From: Hyphomicrobium sp.
GTDB taxonomy: Bacteria > Pseudomonadota > Alphaproteobacteria > Rhizobiales > Hyphomicrobiaceae
Reading direction: 5' to 3'
NCBI GenBank assembly: GCA_017512425.1
Contig: JAFWGI010000002.1
Location: 62,001-126,000 of the forward strand
Length of the DNA stretch: 64,000 nucleotides
The notes under the pieces are model-generated. The model was not told the DNA's origin. It saw nothing but the letters and a program-made list of their open reading frames with translations, and made no database searches. Both the position numbers and the translations under genes were made by a program. This document shows, in pieces, positions 54,429 to 63,674 of the stretch (within the stretch, counting starts at the first letter, position 1; every line of letters starts with the position of its first letter).

Positions 54429-56345
54429 ATGAAATCTTCGACCACGGTTCAAGGCCCCTCTCCTCACGGCACGTCGCCGGCCCCATCGCAGGCGCCGACT
54501 CGCCTCTCAGCCACAGCCCGACGCTCCGACACGACACCAAAGCTCGCTGAAGGTTTCGTCCTCCTCGACAACAGCACCGGCCCGGCCGCGGTGTCTCTGC
54601 TATTCGAACATCCCCAGTACATTATTCGCGCCGATGCGCCGGAAGACGTCGCAGCCGCTCTCGCCCAACTGAAGAAAGCGATGGCCGCAGGGCGCCACGC
54701 CGCCGGATTTTTCTCGTACGAACTTGGCTACGTGCTTGAGCCAAAGCTCGCTGCGCTAATGCCGTCCAATCGCAAGGTTCCGCTGCTGTGGTTTGGCGTT
54801 TACGCCGAGCCGCGCACCATGACGAGCGCCGATGTCCAGCAATGGCTGACGACGGAAGCCATCGGCAATCCGTCGCTTGGAGCGCTCGCACATAGCTGGG
54901 ATTCGACGGCGTACCTCGAACGCTTCGACGAGGTTCAAAACAAAATCCGCTCCGGCGATATCTACCAGTTGAACCTGACATTCAAAGCCAAGTTCAATTT
55001 GCAAGGCTCGCCCCTGGCGCTGTATCGCGACTTGCGCTTGAAGCAACGCGTTGCGTATGGCGGTCTCGTCGATACCGGAGACGTGACAATCTTGTCGTCG
55101 TCGCCGGAGCTGTTCGTCGAGCAGGACGGCCGCATCATCGAGACGCGCCCGATGAAGGGCACTGCGCCGCGCGCTGGAACGGAAGCCGAAGACGAAGCGG
55201 TGCGGCAAGCGCTTGCAGCCGATATCAAAAGCCGCGCCGAAAATTTGATGATCGTCGATCTGATGCGCAATGACCTTGGCCGTATCGCCGAGCTCGGCTC
55301 AGTCAGCGTGACCGACCTCTTCACGGTCGAGACGTTCAAGACGTTGCATCAGATGACGTCGGGCGTGCGGGCGGTCTTGAAGGACGACATCACGATCGAC
55401 GACGTGCTGCGCGCGATCTTCCCGCCGGGCTCGATCACCGGCGCGCCAAAAATCCGGGCGATGGAGCTTATCCGCGCTCTCGAAACGGACCCGCGCGGCG
55501 TCTACTGCGGCGCTATCGGTTACTTTGCGCCGGATGGCGAAGTGCTGCTCAACGTCGCGATCCGGACAGCCGTCATCGATCGCGCCGGCGCGGGCGAGAT
55601 GGGTATTGGATCCGGCGTCGTCGCCGATTCCGTCGGCAGCAAGGAATACGCCGAATGCTTGCTCAAAATGAAATTCCTGACGGACCCCGTGCGGCAATTC
55701 GAATTGATCGAGACGATGCTGTACGACGGCGCCAACGGCATTTGGCTGCGCGACGGTCATATGCAGCGGCTCGAAAACTCTGCCCGCTATTTTGCCTTCG
55801 CGTTTGATGCAGCGCGCATTACGGACGCCATAGATGCCGCCGTCGCGGACGCCGGCGATGCGCGCCTCCGCGTGCGGCTGCTTCTCGATGAAGATGGCAA
55901 GGTCACCGTAACGACGTCGCCGCAGCCATTGCCGCCCGACGGCACGGTCATGCGCTATGTGATTTCCGACACGCGGCTCAATTCCAGCGATCTCTTCCTC
56001 TATCACAAGACGACGCGACGCGCGCTTTACGACCGCGAGTGGGCGCACTTCTCGGAGACGCTGGGCTCGGACGAAGTCATCTATCTCAATGAGCGCAGCG
56101 AACTCGCCGAAGGCAGCCGCACGTCGATCTTCATCGAACGCGCTGGGAAGCTGTTGACCCCGCCGCTCTCGGCAGGCGTTCTGCCAGGCGTCTTACGGCA
56201 GAGCCTGTTAGCGGACGGCCGCGCCGAGGAAGCGGTTCTGCATCTTGAAGATCTCAATCGCGCCGCGGCGGTCTATCTCGGAAACTCGGTGCGCGGCTTG
56301 GTCAAGGCTTTGCCGCTTGTGCCGCGCCTCGCAAGCCAAAGCTAA
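54429..56345 (+). CDS. pabB: Fused aminodeoxychorismate synthase component I / aminodeoxychorismate lyase
   Basis: The 638-residue fusion makes 4-aminobenzoate for folate. Residues about 30-450 are the chorismate-binding PabB half: IYQLNLTFKAKF, ETRPMKGTAPRAGTEAEDEA, MIVDLMRNDLGRIAELGSV, LHQMTSGVRAVLKDDI and PPGSITGAPKIRAMELI. The PabC-like class IV aminotransferase fold starts near 460 (ETMLYDGANGIWLRDGHMQR). It includes the PLP Lys region YHKTTRRALYDREW and the NERSELAEGSRTSIFIE block. Such fusions are common in Rhizobiales. The glutaminase subunit (PabA) is not in the window. The N-terminal ~35 residues are Ser/Pro/Thr-rich. Confidence 0.93.
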   Translation: MKSSTTVQGPSPHGTSPAPSQAPTRLSATARRSDTTPKLAEGFVLLDNSTGPAAVSLLFEHPQYIIRADAPEDVAAALAQLKKAMAAGRHAAGFFSYELGYVLEPKLAALMPSNRKVPLLWFGVYAEPRTMTSADVQQWLTTEAIGNPSLGALAHSWDSTAYLERFDEVQNKIRSGDIYQLNLTFKAKFNLQGSPLALYRDLRLKQRVAYGGLVDTGDVTILSSSPELFVEQDGRIIETRPMKGTAPRAGTEAEDEAVRQALAADIKSRAENLMIVDLMRNDLGRIAELGSVSVTDLFTVETFKTLHQMTSGVRAVLKDDITIDDVLRAIFPPGSITGAPKIRAMELIRALETDPRGVYCGAIGYFAPDGEVLLNVAIRTAVIDRAGAGEMGIGSGVVADSVGSKEYAECLLKMKFLTDPVRQFELIETMLYDGANGIWLRDGHMQRLENSARYFAFAFDAARITDAIDAAVADAGDARLRVRLLLDEDGKVTVTTSPQPLPPDGTVMRYVISDTRLNSSDLFLYHKTTRRALYDREWAHFSETLGSDEVIYLNERSELAEGSRTSIFIERAGKLLTPPLSAGVLPGVLRQSLLADGRAEEAVLHLEDLNRAAAVYLGNSVRGLVKALPLVPRLASQS

Positions 56346-56393
56346 GCGCGCCCTGCCATCCCTAGCCCTGCCGTCCCAAGACCGTGATTGTGA

Positions 56394-56663
56394 TTACTGA
56401 CGGACGGTACTCGATACCGAGCCGGTTGCTGACTCCGCAACGGGCTGAAACTTGCTGCCCGTGTACACCGCCGGTGCAATTCTGACTGCACCATTGCTGG
56501 CCTCAGGCGCTTCGAACGTGACGGCCGAATCGGCGTCGCCTTGCGGTCCGACGGCGACGGCAATCGCCAATAGCGCGAGGCACGTAACGGTGACTGCCGC
56601 TGTAATGCCAGCTGTCGACATGCGCATGCGGCGCGCGATTGCGGGTTGGGTATCAATTCTCAT
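56394..56663 (-). CDS. Small signal-anchored protein of unknown function
   Basis: The ATG at 56663 gives 89 residues; an in-frame TTG 21 bases upstream is less likely. A basic N-terminus (MRIDTQPAIARRMRMS) precedes one long hydrophobic helix (ITAAVTVTCLALLAIAVAVG), followed by a polar Ser/Ala/Val-rich tail with no Cys. It may be an inner-membrane anchored periplasmic peptide. It converges with pabB, 48 bases between stops. The family is not recognised. Confidence 0.5.
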   Translation of the reverse strand: MRIDTQPAIARRMRMSTAGITAAVTVTCLALLAIAVAVGPQGDADSAVTFEAPEASNGAVRIAPAVYTGSKFQPVAESATGSVSSTVRQ

Positions 56664-56848
56664 GACGTGCAATAAAGACAACATTGGCTCTGGTTTCCAG
56701 TCGAACCCGCGCCGCGCGACACCATCGCACAGGGCAGTTTTACGTGCCCAGTATCAACCCAATTCCGGCGCAAGAAATTGCTTTAACTCAATTGACCGGC
56801 AATCAGATCACAGATGGCGCGCGGCAAAAAACCAGAGCCGCCGGGCGA

Positions 56849-57070
56849 TCAAAGACCCGGGACCATGCAACCCAGCATCAGGATTGCGTAAGACGCCAAC
56901 AGCGCCCAAAGCTCGTTGCCCTTGAGGCCCGGAATTTCCGCACCGAAGAACGTCGACATCAGCACGATCACGGCAAGAATCACGGAGACCATAAACGTTA
57001 CGATGCTTGGCGGCTTCAGACCCACGGTTCTAACTCCCTGTTCGCTTCTGCTCATGAATCGTGCGCGCAT
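56849..57070 (-). CDS. Small two-helix membrane protein
   Basis: The ATG at 57070 has GCGAGGAAAG immediately upstream, a good ribosome site. A later ATG (MSRSEQG) is possible. The 73-residue product has a basic lead and two hydrophobic helices, SIVTFMVSVILAVIVLMSTF and LWALLASYAILMLGCMVPGL, joined by a GAEIPGLKGNE turn. Small double-span proteins of this form are widespread in Rhizobiales genomes without known function. It appears monocistronic. Confidence 0.6.
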   Translation of the reverse strand: MRARFMSRSEQGVRTVGLKPPSIVTFMVSVILAVIVLMSTFFGAEIPGLKGNELWALLASYAILMLGCMVPGL

Positions 57071-57237
57071 TGGCTTTCCTCGCTCTCACGTTCGCGTTTA
57101 ACCCTCAATGAGTCGCGGTTATAGCAGGCGCCGGCGAGACGCGGGCAAGTCGGCCGCGATCAGGTGTGGACATTTCGGTGTGGTGTTGCGCCGCCGCCTG
57201 TGATGGCCAATTGACGGGCATTTAGCGGGAGCGAACC

Positions 57238-59070
57238 TCAAACATCCGGGCCGGACGTGCGCCGCGGTGGCGGCTCAGTTGGGCTGGCCGGTGGGCGGCC
57301 CCTGAAGAGCCGCCTTGTCCACATCAACAGGATAAGCCCGGCGAAGCCGACGAACACGATGCCCAGCGGGTGCTTGTGCCAGAGCAGCCGCGGATCGATC
57401 CGCTGCTCCCAGGCCATAACGGCATCGCCGGCGAAGGCGCGTGGCGAAAATCCAGCCGCCGGCCGCAGCATCATTTCCGCCGCAGCGGTTTGGTCGGCGC
57501 TCGCGATAATGGCGTCGCGCACCTGTGCCGAGGACAGCACCTGCATGCGGCTCGGGTCGGTGGCGATGGACCGCAAGACCTGCTCGCGCGGCCCCGCTTG
57601 AAGTCCGTTCAGATAGCTCGCAAGCGTGCCGAGCTCGTTTTCCGATAAGCTCTTGGTGAGTGCCTTCAGATCGCTGCTGTCGAGCGCCAGAAGCGCGTCG
57701 CGGGCATCGCGCGATACGGCCGCGAGCCGCGTAATCGCAGTCCGGTCATCGAGCGCCAGGACACGATCCAGCGCACCGCGTGAAAAATCGACCGGCGCCG
57801 CCCGGCGATAGATCTCATACTCGGTCACGGCCGGTAGTTTGTCGCCCGCGAGCGCTGTCCAGGCGAGCGCCTTGGCGACCGACTTTGTTTCGCGCGCAAT
57901 CGTCATGGCCGCCTCCGGCATGACGTGGACGGCTTCATTTAACGATCCGTCGCCGAGACGCTTTAAGACGCTGTCTTCGCCCTCGGCTGAGACGATCAGC
58001 GATACAACTTCATCGAGCCGAGTTATCGCGGCCGGTTTGACGCCATCGAGGAACGATCTGAAAGCGGTATTGCCCTCGGCAATCTTGAGCACAAGCGCAT
58101 GGGCGCGTTTGAACGTCTGCCAGATTTCGAGAACATGATCCGCGGTTGCACCGGCGATTTCCTTGACGTGCTCGCCAATCTGCTCGGAAATCATCGTCGC
58201 GATTTCCGTCTGCACCTTTTCCTTCGTCGCCGGCGCCTTCATTTCGGTGGCGATGATCGGCAGCACGCCGTTGCGGAAATCCCAGATATCCTTGGCGATC
58301 AGAACAAGGCCGACGCCGCCAGCCGCCACGGAGACCAGCCGCGACAGCACACTGCCGACAATGCGCTGGCCAACCCTGGTGGCGATCGTTGCCATTTGAC
58401 GGCGCACAATCAGGATCGTCGCGCCGGCAATGCCGCCACCGGTTTCTTTGAGCACCGCGCCGGCCGAGATTTCGCTCGAGCCTTTGCTCGGATCGATGGT
58501 GAGGTCGCGACCGGCGTCGCCCGCAACGGCTTGCGATACCGCCGTGCCATAGCGAGGACCGACAAATGCTTTCAGGCACTGCAACACCGGCTCCGACGCA
58601 TCGAGGCTTGCGAACTCGATGGTTTTGCCGATCTCCTTGGCAACACCGGTCGCCATGTCCTCCATCGCGACCTTGACCGCGTCAGAGCGATAGACGCGTT
58701 CGGCGACGGCAGTCGCCAGCTTTTGCGAGGCTTCCGTGTTGGCGAGCGACTTCAAACGCTCGGTCCAGCTGGTTTCGCTTTTGACCTCTTCGATCGCCAT
58801 GTCGACGCGCTTGTCGATGACGGCGTCTAATCCGGTCTTGCGCCATTGATCGCCGACGACGGCGCGAAAATCGACGCCTTTGATACCCGCCTTGAGCGCT
58901 TCGGACGAAATCGTGACAAGCGCGGCACGAAACGCGGCTTCATCGCCCGATTGGCAGTTTTCGTAGTCGGCGCGGGAGAATTCGGAGGCCGCCAAGGCGG
59001 GCAGGGCCGGCGTTAACGTCAGGACCGCGATGAGACTTGAGCTGATGAGACAACGAACGGAGCTAACCAA
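57238..59070 (-). CDS. Large exported or membrane-anchored protein of unknown function
   Basis: A 610-residue protein with a signal peptide (cleavage near LAA-SEF, residue 28) and a C-terminal transmembrane helix (about 570-590, GIVFVGFAGLILLMWTRRLF) followed by a short Arg/Pro tail. The mature part is mainly helical, Ala-rich and acidic. One hydrophobic stretch in the first half (GGIAGATILIVRRQMATI to SVAAGGVGLVLIAKDIWDF) could insert into membranes. One Cys pair (YENCQ, VLQCLKAF) could form a disulfide. The product is probably anchored in the inner membrane and exposed to the periplasm. No family was recognised. The 565-base region upstream holds its promoter. Confidence 0.7.
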   Translation of the reverse strand: MVSSVRCLISSSLIAVLTLTPALPALAASEFSRADYENCQSGDEAAFRAALVTISSEALKAGIKGVDFRAVVGDQWRKTGLDAVIDKRVDMAIEEVKSETSWTERLKSLANTEASQKLATAVAERVYRSDAVKVAMEDMATGVAKEIGKTIEFASLDASEPVLQCLKAFVGPRYGTAVSQAVAGDAGRDLTIDPSKGSSEISAGAVLKETGGGIAGATILIVRRQMATIATRVGQRIVGSVLSRLVSVAAGGVGLVLIAKDIWDFRNGVLPIIATEMKAPATKEKVQTEIATMISEQIGEHVKEIAGATADHVLEIWQTFKRAHALVLKIAEGNTAFRSFLDGVKPAAITRLDEVVSLIVSAEGEDSVLKRLGDGSLNEAVHVMPEAAMTIARETKSVAKALAWTALAGDKLPAVTEYEIYRRAAPVDFSRGALDRVLALDDRTAITRLAAVSRDARDALLALDSSDLKALTKSLSENELGTLASYLNGLQAGPREQVLRSIATDPSRMQVLSSAQVRDAIIASADQTAAAEMMLRPAAGFSPRAFAGDAVMAWEQRIDPRLLWHKHPLGIVFVGFAGLILLMWTRRLFRGRPPASPTEPPPRRTSGPDV

Positions 59071-59635
59071 CGGCCAAAATTCCTCGTGCCAAATGCCTTC
59101 TGAATGGCGCGGCTGCTCAGCGCAGAATGCACGCTCGCAACTATAGCTCGCGAATTACAGGTTAATAGCGGCAACTCGCATAACTGATGCCTGCATCGGA
59201 ATTCGTCCGTGAGACCGGCTTTTCGTGCCTCGGACGATGGCTGCGGCTCCAGCCCAAGAGCCGTCACGAAAAATGCGCCAGGAAATCGCGGCCGTATCAG
59301 AGCTTCACGCGGCATTCCGCCCGGATGCCACGATCGAGCCCCTCATTAACCATATTTATGCCGCAGTGCAGCAACTATAACCCTATGAAATACGGCAATT
59401 TACAACTTTAGTGTGCACTGCGTCATTGCGCCTGTGTTTACTAAATGGGCAAAGTGTAATGGGCAAAGAACTGGCTATTTCAGCGGCTTCGTAATAGAAT
59501 TGTTATAGTGATATGAGCTTTTGAGGGATCGCTTCACGGACTGCTGTGTGGCAGCGCGACAAAGTTGCGTTAGCATTCTTAATCGTAGCATCGTAAGTCT
59601 GTTTGCGTGAAGTAAGAGAGAGTCATACTAAGTCT
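59071..59635. other. A/T-rich divergent intergenic region with a short tandem repeat
   Basis: The longest gene-free stretch in this half of the window. Composition drops to more A/T from about 59330 to 59630. ATGGGCAAAG occurs at 59445-59454 and again at 59459-59468, a tandem repeat of period 14 that could be a regulator site for the esterase gene. Short frames lack protein-like content. No non-coding RNA fold was recognised. Confidence 0.45.
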
Positions 59636-60532
59636 ATGAAATCAGTGAATAAATTTCAGCCGCCGCGCGGCAGCTTGTTCATCCCGGGCGGCGCTACTGG
59701 TGTGCTCCTGCTTCATTCGCTGGGCGGCTCCCCCCTCGAACTTAAGTTCGTTGCGCAGTCGCTCGCGCGTCAGGGCCACACGGTTTATTGCCCGGTCATT
59801 CCCGGCCTGACATTCGGCACCGATGTGTCCGGCATGTCGACCTGGCGCGACTGGTATGATGCCGTCGATCACGCCTTCAACGATCTCAAAAAGTCGTGCG
59901 ACACCGTCATCGTTGGCGGTGCATCGGCGGGCGCTGTGCTTGCGCTCCGCCTGGCTGCGTTCCGGTCGGATGAAGCCACCGCATTGATGCTCTTCGCCCC
60001 GACGCTCGCCGTCAACGGTTGGGCGATCCCGAAGACGATCAAGCTGTTCCACCTCGTCAGCGACAAGTGGACCGCGCGCCTCTTCAAGTTCAAGACGCCG
60101 GCTCCGCACGGCATCAAGGACGAGCGCGTGCGCAACTTCGCGCTTGAAGCCATGAAGGGTGAGGGCGGCGTCGTACCGGCCGACATCACCTCGCGCAGCG
60201 GCGGCACCGTCTATGAATTCATGCGCCTCGTGCGCAACGTCAAGCCGATGTTGTCGAAGATCATGCAGCACACGCTGATCTTCCATCCGCGTCAGGACGA
60301 CCAGAGCGACATCAAGAACACGATGACGCTGCAGCGTAAGCTCGGCGGCATGGTGGAAGTTTCGGTTCTCGAAGACAGCTTCCATCTCGTGACGCTCGAT
60401 CGTCAGCGCGGCTACGTCGCCGACCGTTCGATCGATTTCGTCGACCGCGTTCTCGCCCGCGTCAAGCCGGTGCAAAAGCCAGTCGAAGTGCGGCCGTCCA
60501 AGCCGATGCAGTCGACGGGCGCTGCTGAATAA
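59636..60532 (+). CDS. Alpha/beta-hydrolase, carboxylesterase (Est30-like)
   Basis: The 298-residue cytoplasmic hydrolase starts at the ATG at 59636. Landmarks of the monoacylglycerol lipase/Est30 type are GVLLLHSLGGSPLELKFVAQ (oxyanion loop), the nucleophile elbow GGASAGAVLALRLA (Ser in GASAG), an acid in FHPRQDDQSDIKN and the catalytic His in DSFHLVTLDRQ. The D-S-F-H-x-x-T-x-D ending is nearly diagnostic. An unusual cap helix region (IPKTIKLFHLVSDKWTARLF) may define the substrate. Codon use is strongly biased, suggesting good expression. It ends at a strong two-way terminator. Confidence 0.86.
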   Translation: MKSVNKFQPPRGSLFIPGGATGVLLLHSLGGSPLELKFVAQSLARQGHTVYCPVIPGLTFGTDVSGMSTWRDWYDAVDHAFNDLKKSCDTVIVGGASAGAVLALRLAAFRSDEATALMLFAPTLAVNGWAIPKTIKLFHLVSDKWTARLFKFKTPAPHGIKDERVRNFALEAMKGEGGVVPADITSRSGGTVYEFMRLVRNVKPMLSKIMQHTLIFHPRQDDQSDIKNTMTLQRKLGGMVEVSVLEDSFHLVTLDRQRGYVADRSIDFVDRVLARVKPVQKPVEVRPSKPMQSTGAAE

Positions 60533-60571
60533 GCGCGGCAAATACCGCTTCGATTTCTGCGATCAAAAATT

Positions 60572-60607
60572 AAAACCGGCGCTCTGGATGTCCAGGGCGC
60601 CGGTTTT
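60572..60607. terminator. Bidirectional rho-independent terminator
   Basis: Arms 60572-60588 and 60591-60607 pair over 17 positions with one mismatch. The outer AAAA/TTTT makes a T tract on both strands. It lies between the convergent esterase gene and the DUF2147-type gene, and can serve both. Confidence 0.9.
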
Positions 60608-60677
60608 GCATTTTGAGCAGTAAAACTACGGTTTTTTGCGCTTCTCGCACCGGTTAGGCAACGGCCGCCGATGCAAC

Positions 60678-61442
60678 TCACTGGCCGGCGCCACCTTTAG
60701 CCCAGGGGAGCGTTTCGCCGGCGTCGGCCGCCGTCTTTGATTTCGCCGTTGCAGGAGCGGACGCTTTTTTCTGAACGGCCGGTTTTGCACTTGCCGTCCC
60801 GGCGTTGTCGGCTTCGACTACAGCGCTCTTGGCGGGCTGCGGTTTGCTATCGGCTGTTTTGGCTTTGACGCCTGCGGGCGCCGCCGCTGCTTTCGCTGCG
60901 CTCGAATTCGGAGATGCGGGCTTTGCAGCACCGGACTTCTGCGGCTCGGGCGCACAACTCGGCAGTTCCATTTTCGCGCGCGTCCACCCGAACGACTTTC
61001 CGAGAAGCTTGACGCCCTTGTAGCCGGTGACCGTCAAGGCATCAGGACCGCTCAGCACGATCGCGACGCTATAGGACTTTCCAACCTTCGGGTCGTATAC
61101 CCAACCGCCGTCGTAACCGCCTTCCGGCATCGCCTGCAGTTGTCCGAGCACCGGCAATCCGCAAATCGTGCGCGCGCGCTGGGCAGGGTCTGGGTTGTGT
61201 TTGTCGGTCAGAACTTCGCCCTGGTCGTTGACCAGATCTTTAAGCCAGACGATGCGTCCGCAAAGCCGTTCGCCGCAGGGTTCGATTTTGACGGCACCCT
61301 TGCCCGTCTCGTCGATCCAGACGCCGGCTTCTCGCGGAGTGCCTGCAGCATAACTGGCGCTTGCGGCGACCGTCATAAGGACCGCTGAAGCAGCCGCAGT
61401 AATCGGCCGGCTAAAACCAAACAACGGCTTGGCGCTTTGCAT
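60678..61442 (-). CDS. DUF2147-type exported protein
   Basis: The ATG at 61442 gives 254 residues; another at 61457 is possible. A signal peptide of about 38 residues ends SYAA-G. The DUF2147 domain follows: EAGVWIDETGKGAVKIEPC, LCGRIVWLKDLVND, CGLPVLGQLQAMPEGGYDGG, and WVYDPKVGKSYSVAI. These small beta-barrel proteins are periplasmic with unknown biochemistry. The last ~90 residues are an Ala/Lys/Pro-rich low-complexity tail ending TLPWAKGGAGQ. It converges with the esterase gene. Confidence 0.85.
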   Translation of the reverse strand: MQSAKPLFGFSRPITAAASAVLMTVAASASYAAGTPREAGVWIDETGKGAVKIEPCGERLCGRIVWLKDLVNDQGEVLTDKHNPDPAQRARTICGLPVLGQLQAMPEGGYDGGWVYDPKVGKSYSVAIVLSGPDALTVTGYKGVKLLGKSFGWTRAKMELPSCAPEPQKSGAAKPASPNSSAAKAAAAPAGVKAKTADSKPQPAKSAVVEADNAGTASAKPAVQKKASAPATAKSKTAADAGETLPWAKGGAGQ

Positions 61443-61505
61443 GACAAAACATCGCATGTGACTGTTGGACTTCTTAAAGGCTACGCCCTGAAAACGGCAA
61501 AACAT

Positions 61506-61791
61506 AGGATTTTAATAGCAGAACCTTACACATCGTTGAGTTGCGTCATTCCGCTTGGTTACTACATTTGGTCAAACCATTAAGGGTTCATCACGCAGTT
61601 TTAAGCTCCGCGGTCGCATCCAGTGGTCACCTCGCGGAGGCGGGTATATAAGCTCACATCGGCGTCGTGGGTGTTTTTCTGGCGCTTTCAATTGGGGGTA
61701 CGTCCCCGGCGCATGCGGGGTTTGTCTCCGCTAAGTCACGACAATACCGCGTGCCGATTGGGGCCCGCCGCAAGAGATTCTGGCTATTACG
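61506..61791. other. Divergent intergenic region upstream of the ABC exporter
   Basis: The region separates the DUF2147-type gene from the exporter permease and should hold both promoters. A TATATAA stretch lies near 61644-61650. No operator repeat or gene was recognised. Confidence 0.4.
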
Positions 61792-62925
61792 ATGATCCTG
61801 ACGCTGGCCCTACGCAATCTCGTCCACGACCGCATTCGCCTTGCGGTGACACTCGTCGGCATTTTGTTTTCGATTGTGCTCGTCGCTGTGCAGCTCGGCC
61901 TTTATCTCGGCTCCAGCCGCATGATCACGGCCAACATCGACAAGGCCAACGGCGACCTGTGGGTCACGACGTTCGGCGCCAAGAGTTTTGAGGACGGTGG
62001 CGTGTTGCTGACCGACCGTGAACGCCATCAGGCCCTCGCGACACCCGGCGTTCAGTCGGTCGTGCCGCTGGTCGTTTCCTTCGCCGAGTGGCGCAAGCCC
62101 GAAGGCGGCTCGTCGCGCGTCGTCGTTGTCGGCAGCGATACCGACGATCACGGCCTCGTTCCCTGGTCGCTGGCCGACGGCAGCAGCCTCGAAGATATTA
62201 AGGCGCCCGACGCGGTCGCGGTTGATCGCAGCTATCTGACCGAACTCGGCATCAACGGCATTGGCGATACGGCGCAGGTTGCGTCTGGTCGCGTCAAGGT
62301 GCGCGCACTGACCGAAGGCGTCCGGTCCTTCACGCAGTCGCCGTATGCCTACACGACGCTCAATCGCGCCCGCCAGTTGCTCGGCGCGCCAAGCGACGCG
62401 ACGACCTTTCTGCTCGTCAAACTCGCAGACGGCGCCAAGCTCGAAGAGGTCAAGGCCAATCTTTCCGCGCGTCTCTCGTCAGCCGACGTGCTCACAAAAG
62501 ATGAATTTCGCGCACGCAGCCTGAAACAGTGGTTGTTCAAGACCGGCGCCGGTTTGGCGCTGATCGGTGGCGCGCTGCTCGGCAGTCTCGTCGGCACGGT
62601 TATCGTCGCCCAAACGCTCTATTCGAGCACCAAAGACCACATCCACGAATTCGCGACGTTGCGCGCGCTCGGGTCGACCAAGGGCTACATCCACAAGGTC
62701 ATCCTCGCGCAGGCGGGCCTTTCGGCCGTCATCGGCTACGCGCTCGGCATGACCATCGCCTTACTCATTCTGTACGCGAGCCGGAACTCGGCGTTGCCGC
62801 TCGTTATGACACCAGGACTCGCGTTCTGGCTGTTCGCCTTGACGGTTGGCATGTGCGCCATCTCGGCGCTGTCCGCCATCGTCAAAGTCACCAAGATCGA
62901 TCCAGCAACGGTATTCTCAAGATGA
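61792..62925 (+). CDS. devC: ABC exporter permease, DevC/MacB-like
   Basis: The 377-residue inner-membrane protein has the FtsX/MacB permease plan. One N-terminal helix (IRLAVTLVGILFSIVLVAVQ, residues 14-33) is followed by a periplasmic MacB-like domain of about 210 residues. Three helices near 250-375 close it. LALRNLVHDRIRLAVTLVGI at the start and FATLRALGSTKGYIHKVILA in the cytoplasmic loop match DevC. It overlaps the ATP-binding gene by 4 bases (ATGA). With the following genes it forms a DevBCA-type tripartite exporter, known for glycolipid or peptide export; the substrate here is unknown. Confidence 0.88.
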   Translation: MILTLALRNLVHDRIRLAVTLVGILFSIVLVAVQLGLYLGSSRMITANIDKANGDLWVTTFGAKSFEDGGVLLTDRERHQALATPGVQSVVPLVVSFAEWRKPEGGSSRVVVVGSDTDDHGLVPWSLADGSSLEDIKAPDAVAVDRSYLTELGINGIGDTAQVASGRVKVRALTEGVRSFTQSPYAYTTLNRARQLLGAPSDATTFLLVKLADGAKLEEVKANLSARLSSADVLTKDEFRARSLKQWLFKTGAGLALIGGALLGSLVGTVIVAQTLYSSTKDHIHEFATLRALGSTKGYIHKVILAQAGLSAVIGYALGMTIALLILYASRNSALPLVMTPGLAFWLFALTVGMCAISALSAIVKVTKIDPATVFSR

Positions 62926-63674
62926 GTGGCCCCCCCGTCCTCCAATGTGAAAACGTCGTCAAGGAACTTGGCCAGGGTGCAGGTCTTGTCATGGCGCTGC
63001 GCGGCGTCAGTCTCGAACTCGTCCCCGGCGAGTTGACGTTGCTTATGGGGCCATCGGGCTCCGGCAAGACGACGCTGCTGTCGATCCTCGGCGGCATCAT
63101 GACGCCGACGTCCGGCACACTCAAAATTGCCGGCCAACCGATCAACGGCCTTGGCCCGGAAGAACTCGCCAAGGTGCGCCGCGACCACATCGGCTTCATC
63201 TTTCAGTCGTACAACCTGTTCCCGACGCTGAATGCGATCGAGAACGTTCGTATCGCGCTCGATGTGCGCGGCATCACTGGCTTCCCGGCAACCAGCCGCG
63301 CGGAAGAAGTGCTGCGCGACGTCGGTCTCGGTCATCGCCTGACCAACTTCCCAGGCAATCTTTCGGGCGGTGAGCAGCAGCGCGTTGCCGTTGCCCGCGC
63401 GATCGCCTCATCCCCATCGATCGTCCTCGCGGACGAACCGACTGCCGCTCTCGACAGCGAGAACGGCAAAGCCGTGATGGAACTTCTGTCACGGGTTGCA
63501 CGCGAGCAGAACCGCAGCGTGCTGGCCGTCACCCACGATAATCGCACGCTCGGCTATGCCGACCGCATTATCCGTATCGAAGACGGCAAGATCGTCGGCG
63601 AGGAGCGCCGGCCCGAGGGTGTGAACTCCCCGGAAATCACCGATTTGACCAAGAGGCGTAAGCTGCATGCTTAA
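62922..63674 (+). CDS. devA: ABC exporter ATP-binding protein, DevA/LolD/MacB-like
   Basis: The 250-residue nucleotide-binding subunit has Walker A GPSGSGKTT, Q loop FIFQSYNLFPTLNA, signature LSGGEQQRVAVARA, Walker B SIVLADEPTAALD and switch His VLAVTHDNRT. The LolD/MacB subgroup features are clear (RGVSLELVPGELTLLMGPSG). It overlaps the permease by 4 bases and the following membrane-fusion gene by 8, so all three are coupled. Confidence 0.93.
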   Translation: MSGPPVLQCENVVKELGQGAGLVMALRGVSLELVPGELTLLMGPSGSGKTTLLSILGGIMTPTSGTLKIAGQPINGLGPEELAKVRRDHIGFIFQSYNLFPTLNAIENVRIALDVRGITGFPATSRAEEVLRDVGLGHRLTNFPGNLSGGEQQRVAVARAIASSPSIVLADEPTAALDSENGKAVMELLSRVAREQNRSVLAVTHDNRTLGYADRIIRIEDGKIVGEERRPEGVNSPEITDLTKRRKLHA

